Shown: piece after piece, positions 18,082 to 26,688 of the stretch
Numbering within the stretch: position 1 is the first letter of the stretch
Layout: every line of letters starts with the position of its first letter
DNA from: Allopusillimonas ginsengisoli
GTDB lineage: Bacteria > Pseudomonadota > Gammaproteobacteria > Burkholderiales > Burkholderiaceae_B
DNA length: 64,000 bases
Direction: 5' to 3'
Assembly (NCBI RefSeq): GCF_004153455.1
Contig: NZ_SDQE01000010.1
Location: forward strand, 62,001-126,000
Translations under genes and position numbers: made by a program
Notes under the pieces: model-generated
What the model was told of the DNA's origin: nothing
The model's database searches: none
What the model saw: only the letters and a program-made list of their open reading frames with translations

Positions 18082-18999
18082 ATGCCGATCTATATGCTGA
18101 AGCGGCTGGGGCTGTCAGTGCTGGTTGCACTGACAGTCTCCATCATCGCCTACCTGTTGCTGCATCTTTCTGGCGATCCCGCCATCGCGCTGGCGGGAGA
18201 AGGCGCTCGCCAGGTGGATATTGACATGATCCGCAAGACCTATGGGCTGGACAGACCGGTGGTTGTGCAGTACGCGGACTGGCTCTGGCATATTGTGCGC
18301 GGCGATTTCGGCACGTCGGTTTACTTCAAGACAGAGGTCGGCCCGCTCATCCTGGAAAAACTTGCCACGACCGTCAAGTTGGGGCTCTATGCGCTGGCCT
18401 TTTCCCTCTTCATTTCCATTCCGCTGGGCGTACTGGCCGCCCTCTACAAGAACTCATGGATAGACCGCCTTTGCCTGGCAGTGGCAGTCCTGGGCCAGGC
18501 CCTGCCCAATTTCTTCTTTGCCTTGCTGCTGATCATGCTGTTGTCCGTGACGTGGCGCCTGCTGCCCGTATCCGGCAGCGGCACCTGGCAGCACTTCGTC
18601 ATGCCTGCCATTGCGCTGGGCTACTACGTCGCGCCTGCCTTCATGCGACTGATCCGGGCCGGCATGATCGAAGTACTGAGCGCCGACTATATCCGGACTG
18701 CCCGCGCCAAAGGGCTGCCGGCATCGCGCGTGATTTTCAAGCACGCCCTGCGCAATGCCATTGTGCCGGTGGTCGCCCTGGCCGCAGTGCAACTGGGTTA
18801 TCTGCTTGGAGGATCAGTCGTGATCGAAACCATTTTTGCACTGGATGGCCTGGGGTACCTCGCCTACCAGAGCATTACCTTCAAGGATTACCCGGTCATG
18901 CAATCCATTGTGCTGCTGCTTTCCGTCATCTATGTACTGCTGACACTGGCTGCCGACCTTGCCAACGCTTGGCTTGATCCTCGCATACGGGTATCGTAA
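18082..18999 (+). CDS. ABC transporter permease, DppB type
   Basis: The 305-residue inner-membrane protein has six hydrophobic segments. It opens YMLKRLGLSVLVALTVSIIA and contains LSGDPA, TYGLDRPVVVQY and the coupling-helix EAA-like block YIRTARAKGLPASRVIFKHA, near residue 210. This is the DppB/OppB/GsiC class. It follows the binding-protein gene by 24 bp and pairs with the DppC-type permease three bases downstream. Confidence 0.95.
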   Translation: MPIYMLKRLGLSVLVALTVSIIAYLLLHLSGDPAIALAGEGARQVDIDMIRKTYGLDRPVVVQYADWLWHIVRGDFGTSVYFKTEVGPLILEKLATTVKLGLYALAFSLFISIPLGVLAALYKNSWIDRLCLAVAVLGQALPNFFFALLLIMLLSVTWRLLPVSGSGTWQHFVMPAIALGYYVAPAFMRLIRAGMIEVLSADYIRTARAKGLPASRVIFKHALRNAIVPVVALAAVQLGYLLGGSVVIETIFALDGLGYLAYQSITFKDYPVMQSIVLLLSVIYVLLTLAADLANAWLDPRIRVS

Positions 19000-19002
19000 T
19001 TC

Positions 19003-19914
19003 ATGGCTAGCTTACCTCCCGTCATCGCCTCGCCCACCGTCCCGCCTCCGCAAGGCGGCTTCGGGCGCCGCCCGCTCTGGCGACGCGTCCTTGCCAACCA
19101 CGCCTTGTCCGTAGGCGGCGGTCTGCTTCTGCTGATCATGCTGCTTGCCTTGTTCGCCCCCTGGCTTGCGCCCCACGACCCCTATGTACAAGATCTGGCC
19201 TACCGCAATGCGCCGCCCATCTGGTTCGACAAGGGAACGTGGCTGCACCCGTTGGGCACGGATCAGCTCGGCAGGGACTACCTCTCTCGGCTGCTCTACG
19301 GCGCACGTATTTCGCTGATCATCGGCGCCAGCGTCGCGCTGATTTCCGGCATCATCGGCACCACCATGGGCCTGCTCGCCGGCTACTTCGGCGGCAGAAC
19401 CGATATGGTGGTTTCTTTTCTGGTCACCACCCGGCTGGCCATGCCAGTCATCCTGGTTGCGCTGGCCACCGTGGCCATTGTGGGCGGATCGCTGGGTGTC
19501 GTCATTCTCGTGCTGGGCCTGCTGAAATGGGATCGCTTTGCCGTCGTCATGCGCGGCGCGACGCAGCAGGTGCGCACCCAGGAGTATGTGGCAGCCGCGC
19601 AAGCGGCAGGCGCCTCCACCCTGCGCATTGTCATGACCGAAGTATTGCCCAACGTCATTCCGCATCTCATCGTGATCGCCACCCTGGAGGCTGCAAGCGC
19701 CATTCTGCTCGAAGCCGCGCTGTCCTTTCTGGGCCTGGGCGTGCAGCCGCCCCTTCCGTCCTGGGGGCTGATGATCTCCGAGGCCAAAGCCTATATGTTT
19801 TTCTCGTTCTGGCTGATTGCCATTCCAGGCACGGCGCTGGCCGTATTGATCTTCGCCATCAATCTAGCAGGCGACGGCCTGCATCATTTTCTGACTCCCG
19901 AGGAGCGCGCATGA
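19003..19914 (+). CDS. ABC transporter permease, DppC type
   Basis: A 303-residue permease with a proline-rich cytosolic N-terminus, LLALFAPWLAPHDPYVQDL, PLGTDQLGRDYLSRLLYGAR and the coupling block YVAAAQAAGASTLRIVMTEV. These are diagnostic of DppC/OppC/GsiD. Its stop overlaps the next ATPase start (ATGA), which signals a tightly coupled operon. Confidence 0.95.
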   Translation: MASLPPVIASPTVPPPQGGFGRRPLWRRVLANHALSVGGGLLLLIMLLALFAPWLAPHDPYVQDLAYRNAPPIWFDKGTWLHPLGTDQLGRDYLSRLLYGARISLIIGASVALISGIIGTTMGLLAGYFGGRTDMVVSFLVTTRLAMPVILVALATVAIVGGSLGVVILVLGLLKWDRFAVVMRGATQQVRTQEYVAAAQAAGASTLRIVMTEVLPNVIPHLIVIATLEAASAILLEAALSFLGLGVQPPLPSWGLMISEAKAYMFFSFWLIAIPGTALAVLIFAINLAGDGLHHFLTPEERA

Positions 19915-20906
19915 CTGGGAACCATGCCGATAGCGTGTTGAGCATCGAAGGCCTGAAAGTGGATATCGACACGCCAGGCGGCGTGCTGCACGCCGTGCGC
20001 GATATCACATTCGATGTCAGGCGCGGCGAGACCCTGTGCCTCGTCGGTGAATCGGGCTGCGGAAAGTCATTGACGTCGCTGGCCCTGATGGGATTGCTGC
20101 CCCGCCAGGCAAAGCGCTCCACGCGGCGCTTTATATTTCAGGGAATTGATATGAGCTCCGCCGGCAAGCGGCAGATCAATACGCTGCGAGGCAACAAGAT
20201 GGCGATGATATTCCAGGAGCCCATGACGGCGCTCAATCCCGCCTATACCATCGGCGATCAGTTGATGGAGCACTATATCTTCCACCGGCAGACAACACAG
20301 GAGCAGGCGCGTGCTCGTGCCGTCGAGCTTCTGGAAAAAGTCGGGATTGCATCCGCCGCGCGCCGCCTCGGTCAATATCCGCATCAGCTATCAGGCGGGC
20401 TGCGTCAGCGTGTCATGATTGCCATGGCCTTGATGTGCGGGCCTGAACTGCTGATCGCCGACGAGCCCAGTACCGCGCTGGATGTCACGATTCAGGCGCA
20501 AATCCTGCGCTTGCTGGCAGACCTTCAGGCCGAACTGGGCATTGCCATGATTCTTATTACACATGACCTGGGCATCGTGGCCAGAATCGCTGACCGGGTG
20601 GCCATCATGTACGCTGGCGAAATCGTTGAAGAAGGCGACGTCGCGGATATTTTCGATCACCCGCACCACCCCTATACGCGCGGCCTCATGAGCTGTATTC
20701 CCGTACCTGGCAAAACCGCGCCAGGCGGCAAGCTTGGCACCATACCGGGCGTCGTGCCCTCGCTCGTGGGCCCTCAACATGGCTGTGCGTTCCGGGACCG
20801 CTGCAGTTACGCGCAAGCAGAATGCGCGGACACCATTCCTGTTCATGGCAACGCGTCGGGCCAGCGCTGGCAGTGCATTCATGAGCAGCTGGAGGTGCCC
20901 GCATGA
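19911..20906 (+). CDS. ABC transporter ATP-binding protein, DppD type
   Basis: The 331-residue ATPase shows Walker A GESGCGKS, signature LSGGLRQRV, Walker B LLIADEPST and the H-loop THDLG, plus the C-terminal oligopeptide domain with the Cys set CAFRDRCSYAQAEC that may bind an iron-sulfur cluster. The ATG at 19911 overlaps the permease stop by four bases; longer in-frame starts run through the permease gene in another frame and are artefacts. It forms a heterodimer with the DppF-type protein downstream. Confidence 0.95.
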   Translation: MTGNHADSVLSIEGLKVDIDTPGGVLHAVRDITFDVRRGETLCLVGESGCGKSLTSLALMGLLPRQAKRSTRRFIFQGIDMSSAGKRQINTLRGNKMAMIFQEPMTALNPAYTIGDQLMEHYIFHRQTTQEQARARAVELLEKVGIASAARRLGQYPHQLSGGLRQRVMIAMALMCGPELLIADEPSTALDVTIQAQILRLLADLQAELGIAMILITHDLGIVARIADRVAIMYAGEIVEEGDVADIFDHPHHPYTRGLMSCIPVPGKTAPGGKLGTIPGVVPSLVGPQHGCAFRDRCSYAQAECADTIPVHGNASGQRWQCIHEQLEVPA

Positions 20907-21880
20907 GCCCGATTCTTTCCACGCATGGCTTGCGGCGCGACTTTTCGATAGGCGGTGGCATGTTCAGGCCGCGCCAGACGCTGCATGCGGTCAACGGCGT
21001 TGATCTCTCCGTACTGCGCGGAGAGGTCCTCGGTATCGTGGGCGAATCAGGCTGCGGCAAGTCCACCCTGGCGCGCATGATGCTGGGGCTGATCGCGCCC
21101 ACTCAGGGCACCATGAAGCTCGATGGCGAAGACATCAGCGGCATGAGCCGCCGCGCCATGTCGCGACGCGTGCAGCCCGTATTCCAGGACCCCTATTCTT
21201 CACTGAACCCGCGCCGGACTGTCGCGGAGATCGTAGCGCTTCCGCTGGAAGTCCATGGCATAGGCACACGCGAGCAGCGGCGCAATGAAGTCATGGACAT
21301 GCTCGAACGTGTTGGCCTGAGTGCGCGCCATGCCGGCAGTACGCCTGGCCAGCTATCAGGCGGCCAGCGCCAGCGTGTCGCCATCGCGCGTGCGCTGGTG
21401 ATGCGCCCCGATGTGGTCATCTGCGATGAGCCAACCTCCGCGCTGGACGTATCCGTGCAAGCGCAGATCCTCAACCTGCTGCTGGACTTGCGCAAACAGT
21501 TCGATCTCACGTACGTGTTCATCAGCCATAACCTGGCGGTCGTGGAGCACATCGCCACGCATGTTGCCGTGATGTACTTGGGGCGTGTTGTGGAGTACAA
21601 CCGCACCCGGGATCTCTTCCGTCAACCCCGCCATCCCTATACCCAGGCACTATTGGCCTCCGTACTCACTCCCGAGACAGGCCAAGGCATTCCTGACATT
21701 GGTCTCGGGCTTTCTTTTCCCGACCCGGTCAATCCGCCCCCAGGGTGTACTTTCCATCCCCGTTGCGCGCAACGCTTGAATTTTTGCGACCAAAAGATAC
21801 CCATGCCCGTTCACCGGGACGGCGCCATGGTCGCTTGCCACCTCTATCCCGACATTGTTGAAGAAGGACAGCCGTCATGA
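20903..21880 (+). CDS. ABC transporter ATP-binding protein, DppF type
   Basis: A 325-residue ATPase with Walker A GESGCGKS, Q-loop VFQDPYSSLNPRRTV, signature LSGGQRQRV, Walker B VICDEPTS and the C-terminal Cys-bearing segment PPGCTFHPRCAQRLNFC. It starts at an ATGA overlap with the partner ATPase and ends at an ATGA overlap with the M20 peptidase, so all five transport genes and the peptidase are translationally coupled. Confidence 0.95.
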   Translation: MSPILSTHGLRRDFSIGGGMFRPRQTLHAVNGVDLSVLRGEVLGIVGESGCGKSTLARMMLGLIAPTQGTMKLDGEDISGMSRRAMSRRVQPVFQDPYSSLNPRRTVAEIVALPLEVHGIGTREQRRNEVMDMLERVGLSARHAGSTPGQLSGGQRQRVAIARALVMRPDVVICDEPTSALDVSVQAQILNLLLDLRKQFDLTYVFISHNLAVVEHIATHVAVMYLGRVVEYNRTRDLFRQPRHPYTQALLASVLTPETGQGIPDIGLGLSFPDPVNPPPGCTFHPRCAQRLNFCDQKIPMPVHRDGAMVACHLYPDIVEEGQPS

Positions 21881-23259
21881 CTCGCGAACTCGCTCTTTCC
21901 AATGCCAGCACCTGTTTTGATACAGGCGCATTCAAGGCAACCCTGGCCCGCCGCATCGCCATGCCGACGGAAAGCCAGAACCCGGAGCGCAAACAAGTAT
22001 TGGCCGATTATCTGGAGATGGAAATACGGCCCGCGTTTGAAGCCATGGGCTTTCACTGCGAGACGCTGACGCATCCCGATGCCCTTGCGCCCTTTCTTTA
22101 TGCGGAACGCCAGGAAGGCCAGCACCTGCCGACCGCGCTGGGCTATGGCCATGGCGATGTCATTCGCGGGCTGGAACCCGAATGGAAGGAAGGCGTGGGC
22201 CCCTGGGCGCTGACCGAGGCGGGAGGAATGTGGTATGGACGCGGTATTGCCGACAACAAAGGGCAGCACACCATCAATATGGAAGCCCTGCGCATCGTGC
22301 TGGAAACACGAGGCAAGCTGGGGTTCAATGCCAAGTTTCTGATCGAAATGGGCGAGGAGACGGGCTCGCCGGGCCTGCGACAAATATGTGCCGCGCACCG
22401 AGACATGCTCCAGGCCGATTTGCTGCTGGCCTCGGACGGCCCGCGGCTGAACGCCGAACGCCCCACTATTTTTCTGGGGTCTCGGGGCAGCGTAAACATC
22501 GATCTGGTTATTGATGCGCGTGCCGGCGGCCATCATTCGGGCAACTGGGGCGGCCTCATCTCCAACCCCGGCATCCAGCTGGCTCATGCTATTGCCAGCA
22601 TTGTCTCTGCCAATGGTCAGATCCGCATTCCCGAATGGGTGCCGACAGAACTGCCCGACTCGGTGCGCCGTGCGTTGGCGGATTGCGAAGTGGACGGCGG
22701 GGCGGATGGCCCCACCATCGAGCCCGAATGGGGCGAACCAGGCCTGTCTCCCGCCGAACGCGTATTTGGCTGGTGTTCATTTGAAGTGCTGGCCTACAAG
22801 ACCGGCAATCCGGCAACTCCCGTCAATGCCATACCGCCGCGCGCGTGGGCCCGCTGCCAGCTACGGTTTGTCGTCGGCATAGACCCCGAACAGATTCTGC
22901 CGGCGCTGCGGCGCCATCTTGATCGGCAGGGTTTTCCAATGGTGCGCATCGAATCCACCGGCGAAACCATGTTCCAGGCGACGCGCATTGATCCCGAAGA
23001 CAAGTGGGTAAAGTGGACTGCAGACTCACTGGCCCGCACAACCGGCAAGAAACCTGCCATCCTGCCCAACCTGGGCGGATCACTGCCCAATGACATATTC
23101 ACCGACGTGCTTGGCCTGCGTACCGTGTGGGTGCCGCACTCCTATCCGGGCTGTTCGCAGCATGCACCCAACGAGCACCTTCCGCCGGACGTGCTGCGCG
23201 AAGGCCTGCTGGGCATGACGGGCCTCTACTGGGATCTGGGCGAAGGCGGACCCACGTAG
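21877..23259 (+). CDS. M20 family metallopeptidase
   Basis: The 460-residue dinuclear zinc hydrolase carries the M20 ligand set. These are His in GYGHGDVI (about residue 90), Asp in GRGIADNKGQHTI, the Glu pair in EMGEETGSPGL, Asp in LASDGPRL and a C-terminal His in HSYPGCSQHAPNEHL. The family includes carboxypeptidases, dipeptidases and N-acyl-amino-acid hydrolases. As the last gene of the importer operon it should cleave the imported ligand in the cytosol. With the serine hydrolase on the other arm, this suggests a two-step breakdown of an amide or peptide. Confidence 0.93.
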   Translation: MTRELALSNASTCFDTGAFKATLARRIAMPTESQNPERKQVLADYLEMEIRPAFEAMGFHCETLTHPDALAPFLYAERQEGQHLPTALGYGHGDVIRGLEPEWKEGVGPWALTEAGGMWYGRGIADNKGQHTINMEALRIVLETRGKLGFNAKFLIEMGEETGSPGLRQICAAHRDMLQADLLLASDGPRLNAERPTIFLGSRGSVNIDLVIDARAGGHHSGNWGGLISNPGIQLAHAIASIVSANGQIRIPEWVPTELPDSVRRALADCEVDGGADGPTIEPEWGEPGLSPAERVFGWCSFEVLAYKTGNPATPVNAIPPRAWARCQLRFVVGIDPEQILPALRRHLDRQGFPMVRIESTGETMFQATRIDPEDKWVKWTADSLARTTGKKPAILPNLGGSLPNDIFTDVLGLRTVWVPHSYPGCSQHAPNEHLPPDVLREGLLGMTGLYWDLGEGGPT

Positions 23260-23305
23260 CGTTCTGAAAAAGTGGCCCCTCACCGTCTATGCACACGACG
23301 CGCCC

Positions 23306-23361
23306 CACATGTGAAATACGGACAAAACAGTCATAGAAAGTTGTTTTTTCACATTTGAAAT
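23306..23361. promoter_or_regulatory. Repeats upstream of Xre/RES operon, probable antitoxin operator
   Basis: A direct repeat ACATGTGAAAT (23307-23317) and ACATTTGAAAT (23351-23361) differs at one base. The first includes the perfect palindrome CACATGTG (23306-23313). The second is part of the inverted repeat TTTCA-CATT-TGAAA (23347-23360). The repeat units are 44 bp apart, or about four helical turns. Position just before the antitoxin gene fits autoregulation by the Xre-type protein. Confidence 0.5.
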
Positions 23362-23388
23362 GCTAACGTAGCGGTGTGTACATTAACG

Positions 23389-23775
23389 ATGTGCAACCGC
23401 ACCATGCCTGCCCTGCACCACCTCATGCCATCGCCCAACGTCGTGCTTGCCAAAGCCGTACTCAAGGCCGCCGATCAGCTTGGCCTCAAGCAAGCTGATC
23501 TGGCTGCCGTGCTGGGTGTGCACCGAACGGCCATCAGCCGCCTCAAGCAAGCGCCCTCGCTTGACCCTGCATCCAAACAGGGTGAACTTGCCCTGATTCT
23601 CGTACGCATCGCGCGTGCACTGTTTGCGCTGACGGGCGGCGACCAGGAATGGATACGCCACTTCATGCACACGCCAAACAACGCGACCGGGGGCGTCCCG
23701 GCCAAGCAGATCGAACGTATCCAAGGCTTGATCGCTGTGCTGGAATTCGTCGACGCCCTGCGAGGCAAGGTATGA
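23389..23775 (+). CDS. Xre/MbcA/ParS-type antitoxin
   Basis: This small protein of about 128 residues has a helix-turn-helix (ADQLGLKQADLAAVLGVHRTAISRLK) and a C-terminal toxin-binding region ending GGVPAKQIERIQGLIAVLEFVDALRGKV, the DUF2384 pattern of RES-partner antitoxins. Starts at 23389, 23404 and 23425 are all possible, with no clear ribosome site. It overlaps the RES gene by four bases (ATGA). It neutralises the RES protein and probably represses its own promoter through the repeats upstream. Confidence 0.88.
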   Translation: MCNRTMPALHHLMPSPNVVLAKAVLKAADQLGLKQADLAAVLGVHRTAISRLKQAPSLDPASKQGELALILVRIARALFALTGGDQEWIRHFMHTPNNATGGVPAKQIERIQGLIAVLEFVDALRGKV

Positions 23776-24548
23776 CGATCTGGCAAGCGTGCAACGGGCC
23801 GCAGCACATCGGCCCACTCCACGGTCTGCTCAGCCGGCTGGTCGAAAGCCAGGAGCAGATCGCAACCATGGGCTATGTCGATACGCTCGAAGAACAAGCG
23901 GTCCTGGAGGCCTTGCTCGAAGGCGTGAAGCCGCCTTATCCGAAACACTGCGATGGCTACCATTACCTGCTGAAAACGCCGTTTCGCTATCCGCCACTCA
24001 AGTGGGGCTCGCGATTTGGCCGCATACATGAACCTGGGATTTTCTACGGCGGCTGCAGCACAGACACCACCTTGGCCGAATCCGCATACTACCGTTTTGT
24101 TTTTTGGAATTCGATGAGCGCCAAGCCCATCAAGCCTGCCATCCACAGCCAGCATACGCTGTTTTCCGTGGGCTATAGAACTGCCAAAGGGATACGGCTG
24201 CACAACGCCCCGTTCGACGACCATCACTCCGAGCTCACCCATCCATGCAGCTATCACGCCACCCAGGAAGTCGGCACAGCAATGCGAGAAGCCGGCGTAG
24301 AGGCCTTTGAGTATTCATCGGCCCGCGATACCCGCCAAGGCCGCTGTGTCGCGCTGTTTACCCCGCTGGCACTGGCACAGAAAACACCCCGGCTAATTAC
24401 GCAATGGCTTTGCGAAACCCGCGCCCAGGAAGTCGTCTTCAAGCAGGCTGGCGCCAGTACGACCATCACCTATGGTATTGGCCAGTTCCAGGTCAATGGC
24501 GGTTTGGCGGCGCCGGCCACACGCACCCCTGCCCCCAGCAGTCATTAA
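23772..24548 (+). CDS. RES domain toxin, NAD-degrading type
   Basis: A 258-residue RES-domain protein. The core block from about residue 80, RFGRIHEPGIFYGG and TTLAESAYYRF, holds the conserved Arg, Tyr, Glu and Ser of the family. RES toxins (for example MbcT) bind and consume NAD+ and arrest growth. The start at 23772 overlaps the antitoxin stop, so the two are made together. The region before residue 70 is longer than in minimal RES proteins but matches the longer subclass that pairs with DUF2384 antitoxins. Confidence 0.88.
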   Translation: MTIWQACNGPQHIGPLHGLLSRLVESQEQIATMGYVDTLEEQAVLEALLEGVKPPYPKHCDGYHYLLKTPFRYPPLKWGSRFGRIHEPGIFYGGCSTDTTLAESAYYRFVFWNSMSAKPIKPAIHSQHTLFSVGYRTAKGIRLHNAPFDDHHSELTHPCSYHATQEVGTAMREAGVEAFEYSSARDTRQGRCVALFTPLALAQKTPRLITQWLCETRAQEVVFKQAGASTTITYGIGQFQVNGGLAAPATRTPAPSSH

Positions 24549-24640
24549 TGCGCCCGCAAATGCCTTGCACGAATGCTGTTTGTGCAACGGCCTGCCTTCG
24601 CAACAAACTGAAACCGATGCACCGCCAGGCGCGGCGAATG

Positions 24641-24661
24641 AATATGAGATTTATTCTTATT
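24641..24661. promoter_or_regulatory. Fur-box-like inverted repeat
   Basis: The 21-bp AT-rich segment upstream of the flavinylation cluster is an imperfect inverted repeat with outer arms AATATGAG and TTCTTATT, agreeing at six of eight arm positions. It lies 39-59 bp before the first start codon. The resemblance to AATGAGAAT-type Fur boxes is moderate, so iron control is a hypothesis. Confidence 0.4.
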
Positions 24662-24699
24662 TGATGATAACATTCTGCCCAAACGTCTAATCATCAACT

Positions 24700-25332
24700 A
24701 TGAATTCCAAGCCCGATCCTGCACGCCGAGCCTATTGGCTAAAAACCCTGCACCGCTGGCACTGGATCAGTTCTGCCCTGTGTCTCGTGGGCATGCTGAT
24801 TTTCGCGGCAACAGGCATCACGCTTAATCACGCTGCATCCATTGAATCCAGCCCCCGCGTCGAATCGCGTATGGCCGAGCTCCCGCCCGCCCTTCAAGCG
24901 CAGGTCGAGGCAATGGCCGCGGACATCAAGCAAAAAACACCGCTGCCGCCCGCTTTACGCGCCTGGCTGTCCGAGCAACTTGATATCGACACCGGCGACC
25001 GTCTGGCCGAATGGTCAAACGATGAAATCTATGTATCCCTGCCGCGACCCGGCGGCGACAGCTGGCTCAGCGTTGATCTCGCCACCGGCGAGATCGAGTA
25101 CGAAGTGACCGACAGAGGCTGGATTTCCTATCTGAACGACCTGCACAAAGGTCGCAACACAGGTTTGGCCTGGAGCTGGTTCATTGATCTGTTTGCAGTG
25201 GCTTGCCTGATTTTTTCCTTTACGGGGCTGTTTCTGCTCAAGATGCACGCCGGCAACCGTGCAGCGACCTGGCCGATGGTTGGACTCGGCATCGTGGTGC
25301 CCGCCATCTTGGCCCTTGTTTTCATACATTGA
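24700..25332 (+). CDS. PepSY-associated membrane protein
   Basis: A 210-residue protein with a membrane segment at about residues 20-42 (LHRWHWISSALCLVGMLIFA), a periplasmic portion of about 110 residues, and two C-terminal hydrophobic segments. The layout LHRWHWISSA, NDLHKGRNTGLAWSWFIDL, FSFTGLFLL matches short PepSY-TM proteins, where membrane His residues may bind haem. It is the first gene of a five-gene unit with DUF2271, DUF4198, ApbE and a flavoreductase. It probably passes electrons across the inner membrane to the flavinylated DUF2271 protein. Confidence 0.8.
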   Translation: MNSKPDPARRAYWLKTLHRWHWISSALCLVGMLIFAATGITLNHAASIESSPRVESRMAELPPALQAQVEAMAADIKQKTPLPPALRAWLSEQLDIDTGDRLAEWSNDEIYVSLPRPGGDSWLSVDLATGEIEYEVTDRGWISYLNDLHKGRNTGLAWSWFIDLFAVACLIFSFTGLFLLKMHAGNRAATWPMVGLGIVVPAILALVFIH

Positions 25333-25343
25333 CGAGAATACCC

Positions 25344-25859
25344 ATGCGCTTTCTGCTTCGTTCCTTTGCCCTGACGGCGACACTGGCCCTGCCGGTTCAC
25401 GCGGCCAGCCTCACCGTCGACATCGATATACCCAGGCTCGATGTTGCCTCCTACCACCGGCCCTACGTGGCATTGTGGATAGAACAGCCAGACCACCGCG
25501 TCGCTGCCGATCTGGCGGTCTGGTACGAATTGGATAACAAGAACGACGAAGGCACCAAATGGCTCAAGGACTTGCGACAGTGGTGGCGGCGCAGCGGTCG
25601 CAACCACAGCTTTCCCATCGACGGCGTCAGCGGCGCAACCAAGCCCGTGGGCAACCACCTCGTCACGTTCGAAGACGGCAAGGCTCCCTTGGCCACCCTG
25701 CCCGCAGGCCAGTACAACCTGGTCGTAGAAGCCGCACGCGAACTGGGCGGGCGCGAACTGCTACGCCTGCCGTTTACCTGGCCGCCAAGCAAAAACGAAC
25801 AAACCACCGCGCAAGGCGAACACGAACTGGGTGTCGTCACGCTGGACCTCGCCCCCTGA
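25344..25859 (+). CDS. DUF2271 protein with ApbE flavinylation motif
   Basis: This 171-residue exported protein has a signal peptide ending near PVHAA (residues 18-22), a DUF2271 beta-sandwich beginning LTVDIDIPRLD, and DGVSGAT at residues 93-99. That last segment fits the D-x-x-[ST]-G-A-[ST] motif to which ApbE attaches FMN covalently, giving Thr99 as the likely site. DUF2271 is known from comparative work to be linked to ApbE-dependent flavinylation. It is 11 bp after the PepSY gene and three genes upstream of the flavoreductase. It would act as a periplasmic FMN electron carrier. Confidence 0.85.
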   Translation: MRFLLRSFALTATLALPVHAASLTVDIDIPRLDVASYHRPYVALWIEQPDHRVAADLAVWYELDNKNDEGTKWLKDLRQWWRRSGRNHSFPIDGVSGATKPVGNHLVTFEDGKAPLATLPAGQYNLVVEAARELGGRELLRLPFTWPPSKNEQTTAQGEHELGVVTLDLAP

Positions 25860-25887
25860 ATCCACCCATATCCTTAGGAGCCTTTTC

Positions 25888-26688
25888 ATGAAACCTCTCA
25901 TTCGCCTCGCCGCCGCGCTTGCGTTTTGTCTGCCCGTCGCCTCTCAGGCACATGACGTCTGGCTATTGCCATCCGCCACCGTACTGTCGTCAGACAAAGG
26001 CTGGATCACCGTGGACGCCGCAGCCGGAAACGACAAGTTCTATTTCAATCACAATGCGCTGCGCCTGAACGGCCTGACAGTCACCGCGCCAGACGGCACG
26101 GCCGTCGAACCACAAAACACCAGCACCGGCAAACTGCGCAGCACCTTCGACCTCAACCTGACCCAGGCGGGCACCTACCGCCTGGCGATTGTCGGCGATG
26201 CGATCGCCGCGAACTGGGAAGAAGGCGGCGAACGGAAACGCTGGTTCGGTCAGCCTCAGGACGCCGCGCAACACATACCCGCCAAGGCCGACAAGCTGAA
26301 GGTATGGCAATCCGTGCGTCGTATCGAAACCTTTGTCACTGCCGGCAAGCCGACCGATGTCAAACCCAGCGGCAAGGGGCTGGAACTCGTGGCGCTCACG
26401 CATCCAAATGACCTCTATGCGGGCGAGACCGCACAGTTCCAGATGATGCTGGACGGCCAGCCCGCATCCGGTCTCGAGGTACTCGTCGTACCCGGCGGCA
26501 GCCGCTATCGTGACCAGGTCAATGAAATCAAGCTCAAGACCGACGACCAGGGCAAGTTTTCGGTCAAATGGCCGCAGGCCGGGATGTACTGGATGGATGT
26601 GGATGCCGAAGACGACAAAACCGTGAGCGATCTGGCTTCCGAACGCCGTCTTGCCTACGTTGCCACCTTCGAGGTCTTGCCCCAGTGA
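25888..26688 (+). CDS. DUF4198 periplasmic protein
   Basis: The 266-residue protein has a clear signal peptide (cleavage near SQAHDVW) and the DUF4198 features HDVWLLPS, VDAAAGNDKFYFNH, AGTYRLAI and a C-terminal beta-sandwich YAGETAQFQMMLDGQPASGLEVLVVPGG. DUF4198 proteins resemble CbiK/NikK-type metal-binding components and are often found near metal uptake genes. The first mature residues contain His-Asp, a possible metal site. AGGAG lies upstream of the ATG. Its stop overlaps the ApbE start (GTGA). Confidence 0.82.
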   Translation: MKPLIRLAAALAFCLPVASQAHDVWLLPSATVLSSDKGWITVDAAAGNDKFYFNHNALRLNGLTVTAPDGTAVEPQNTSTGKLRSTFDLNLTQAGTYRLAIVGDAIAANWEEGGERKRWFGQPQDAAQHIPAKADKLKVWQSVRRIETFVTAGKPTDVKPSGKGLELVALTHPNDLYAGETAQFQMMLDGQPASGLEVLVVPGGSRYRDQVNEIKLKTDDQGKFSVKWPQAGMYWMDVDAEDDKTVSDLASERRLAYVATFEVLPQ

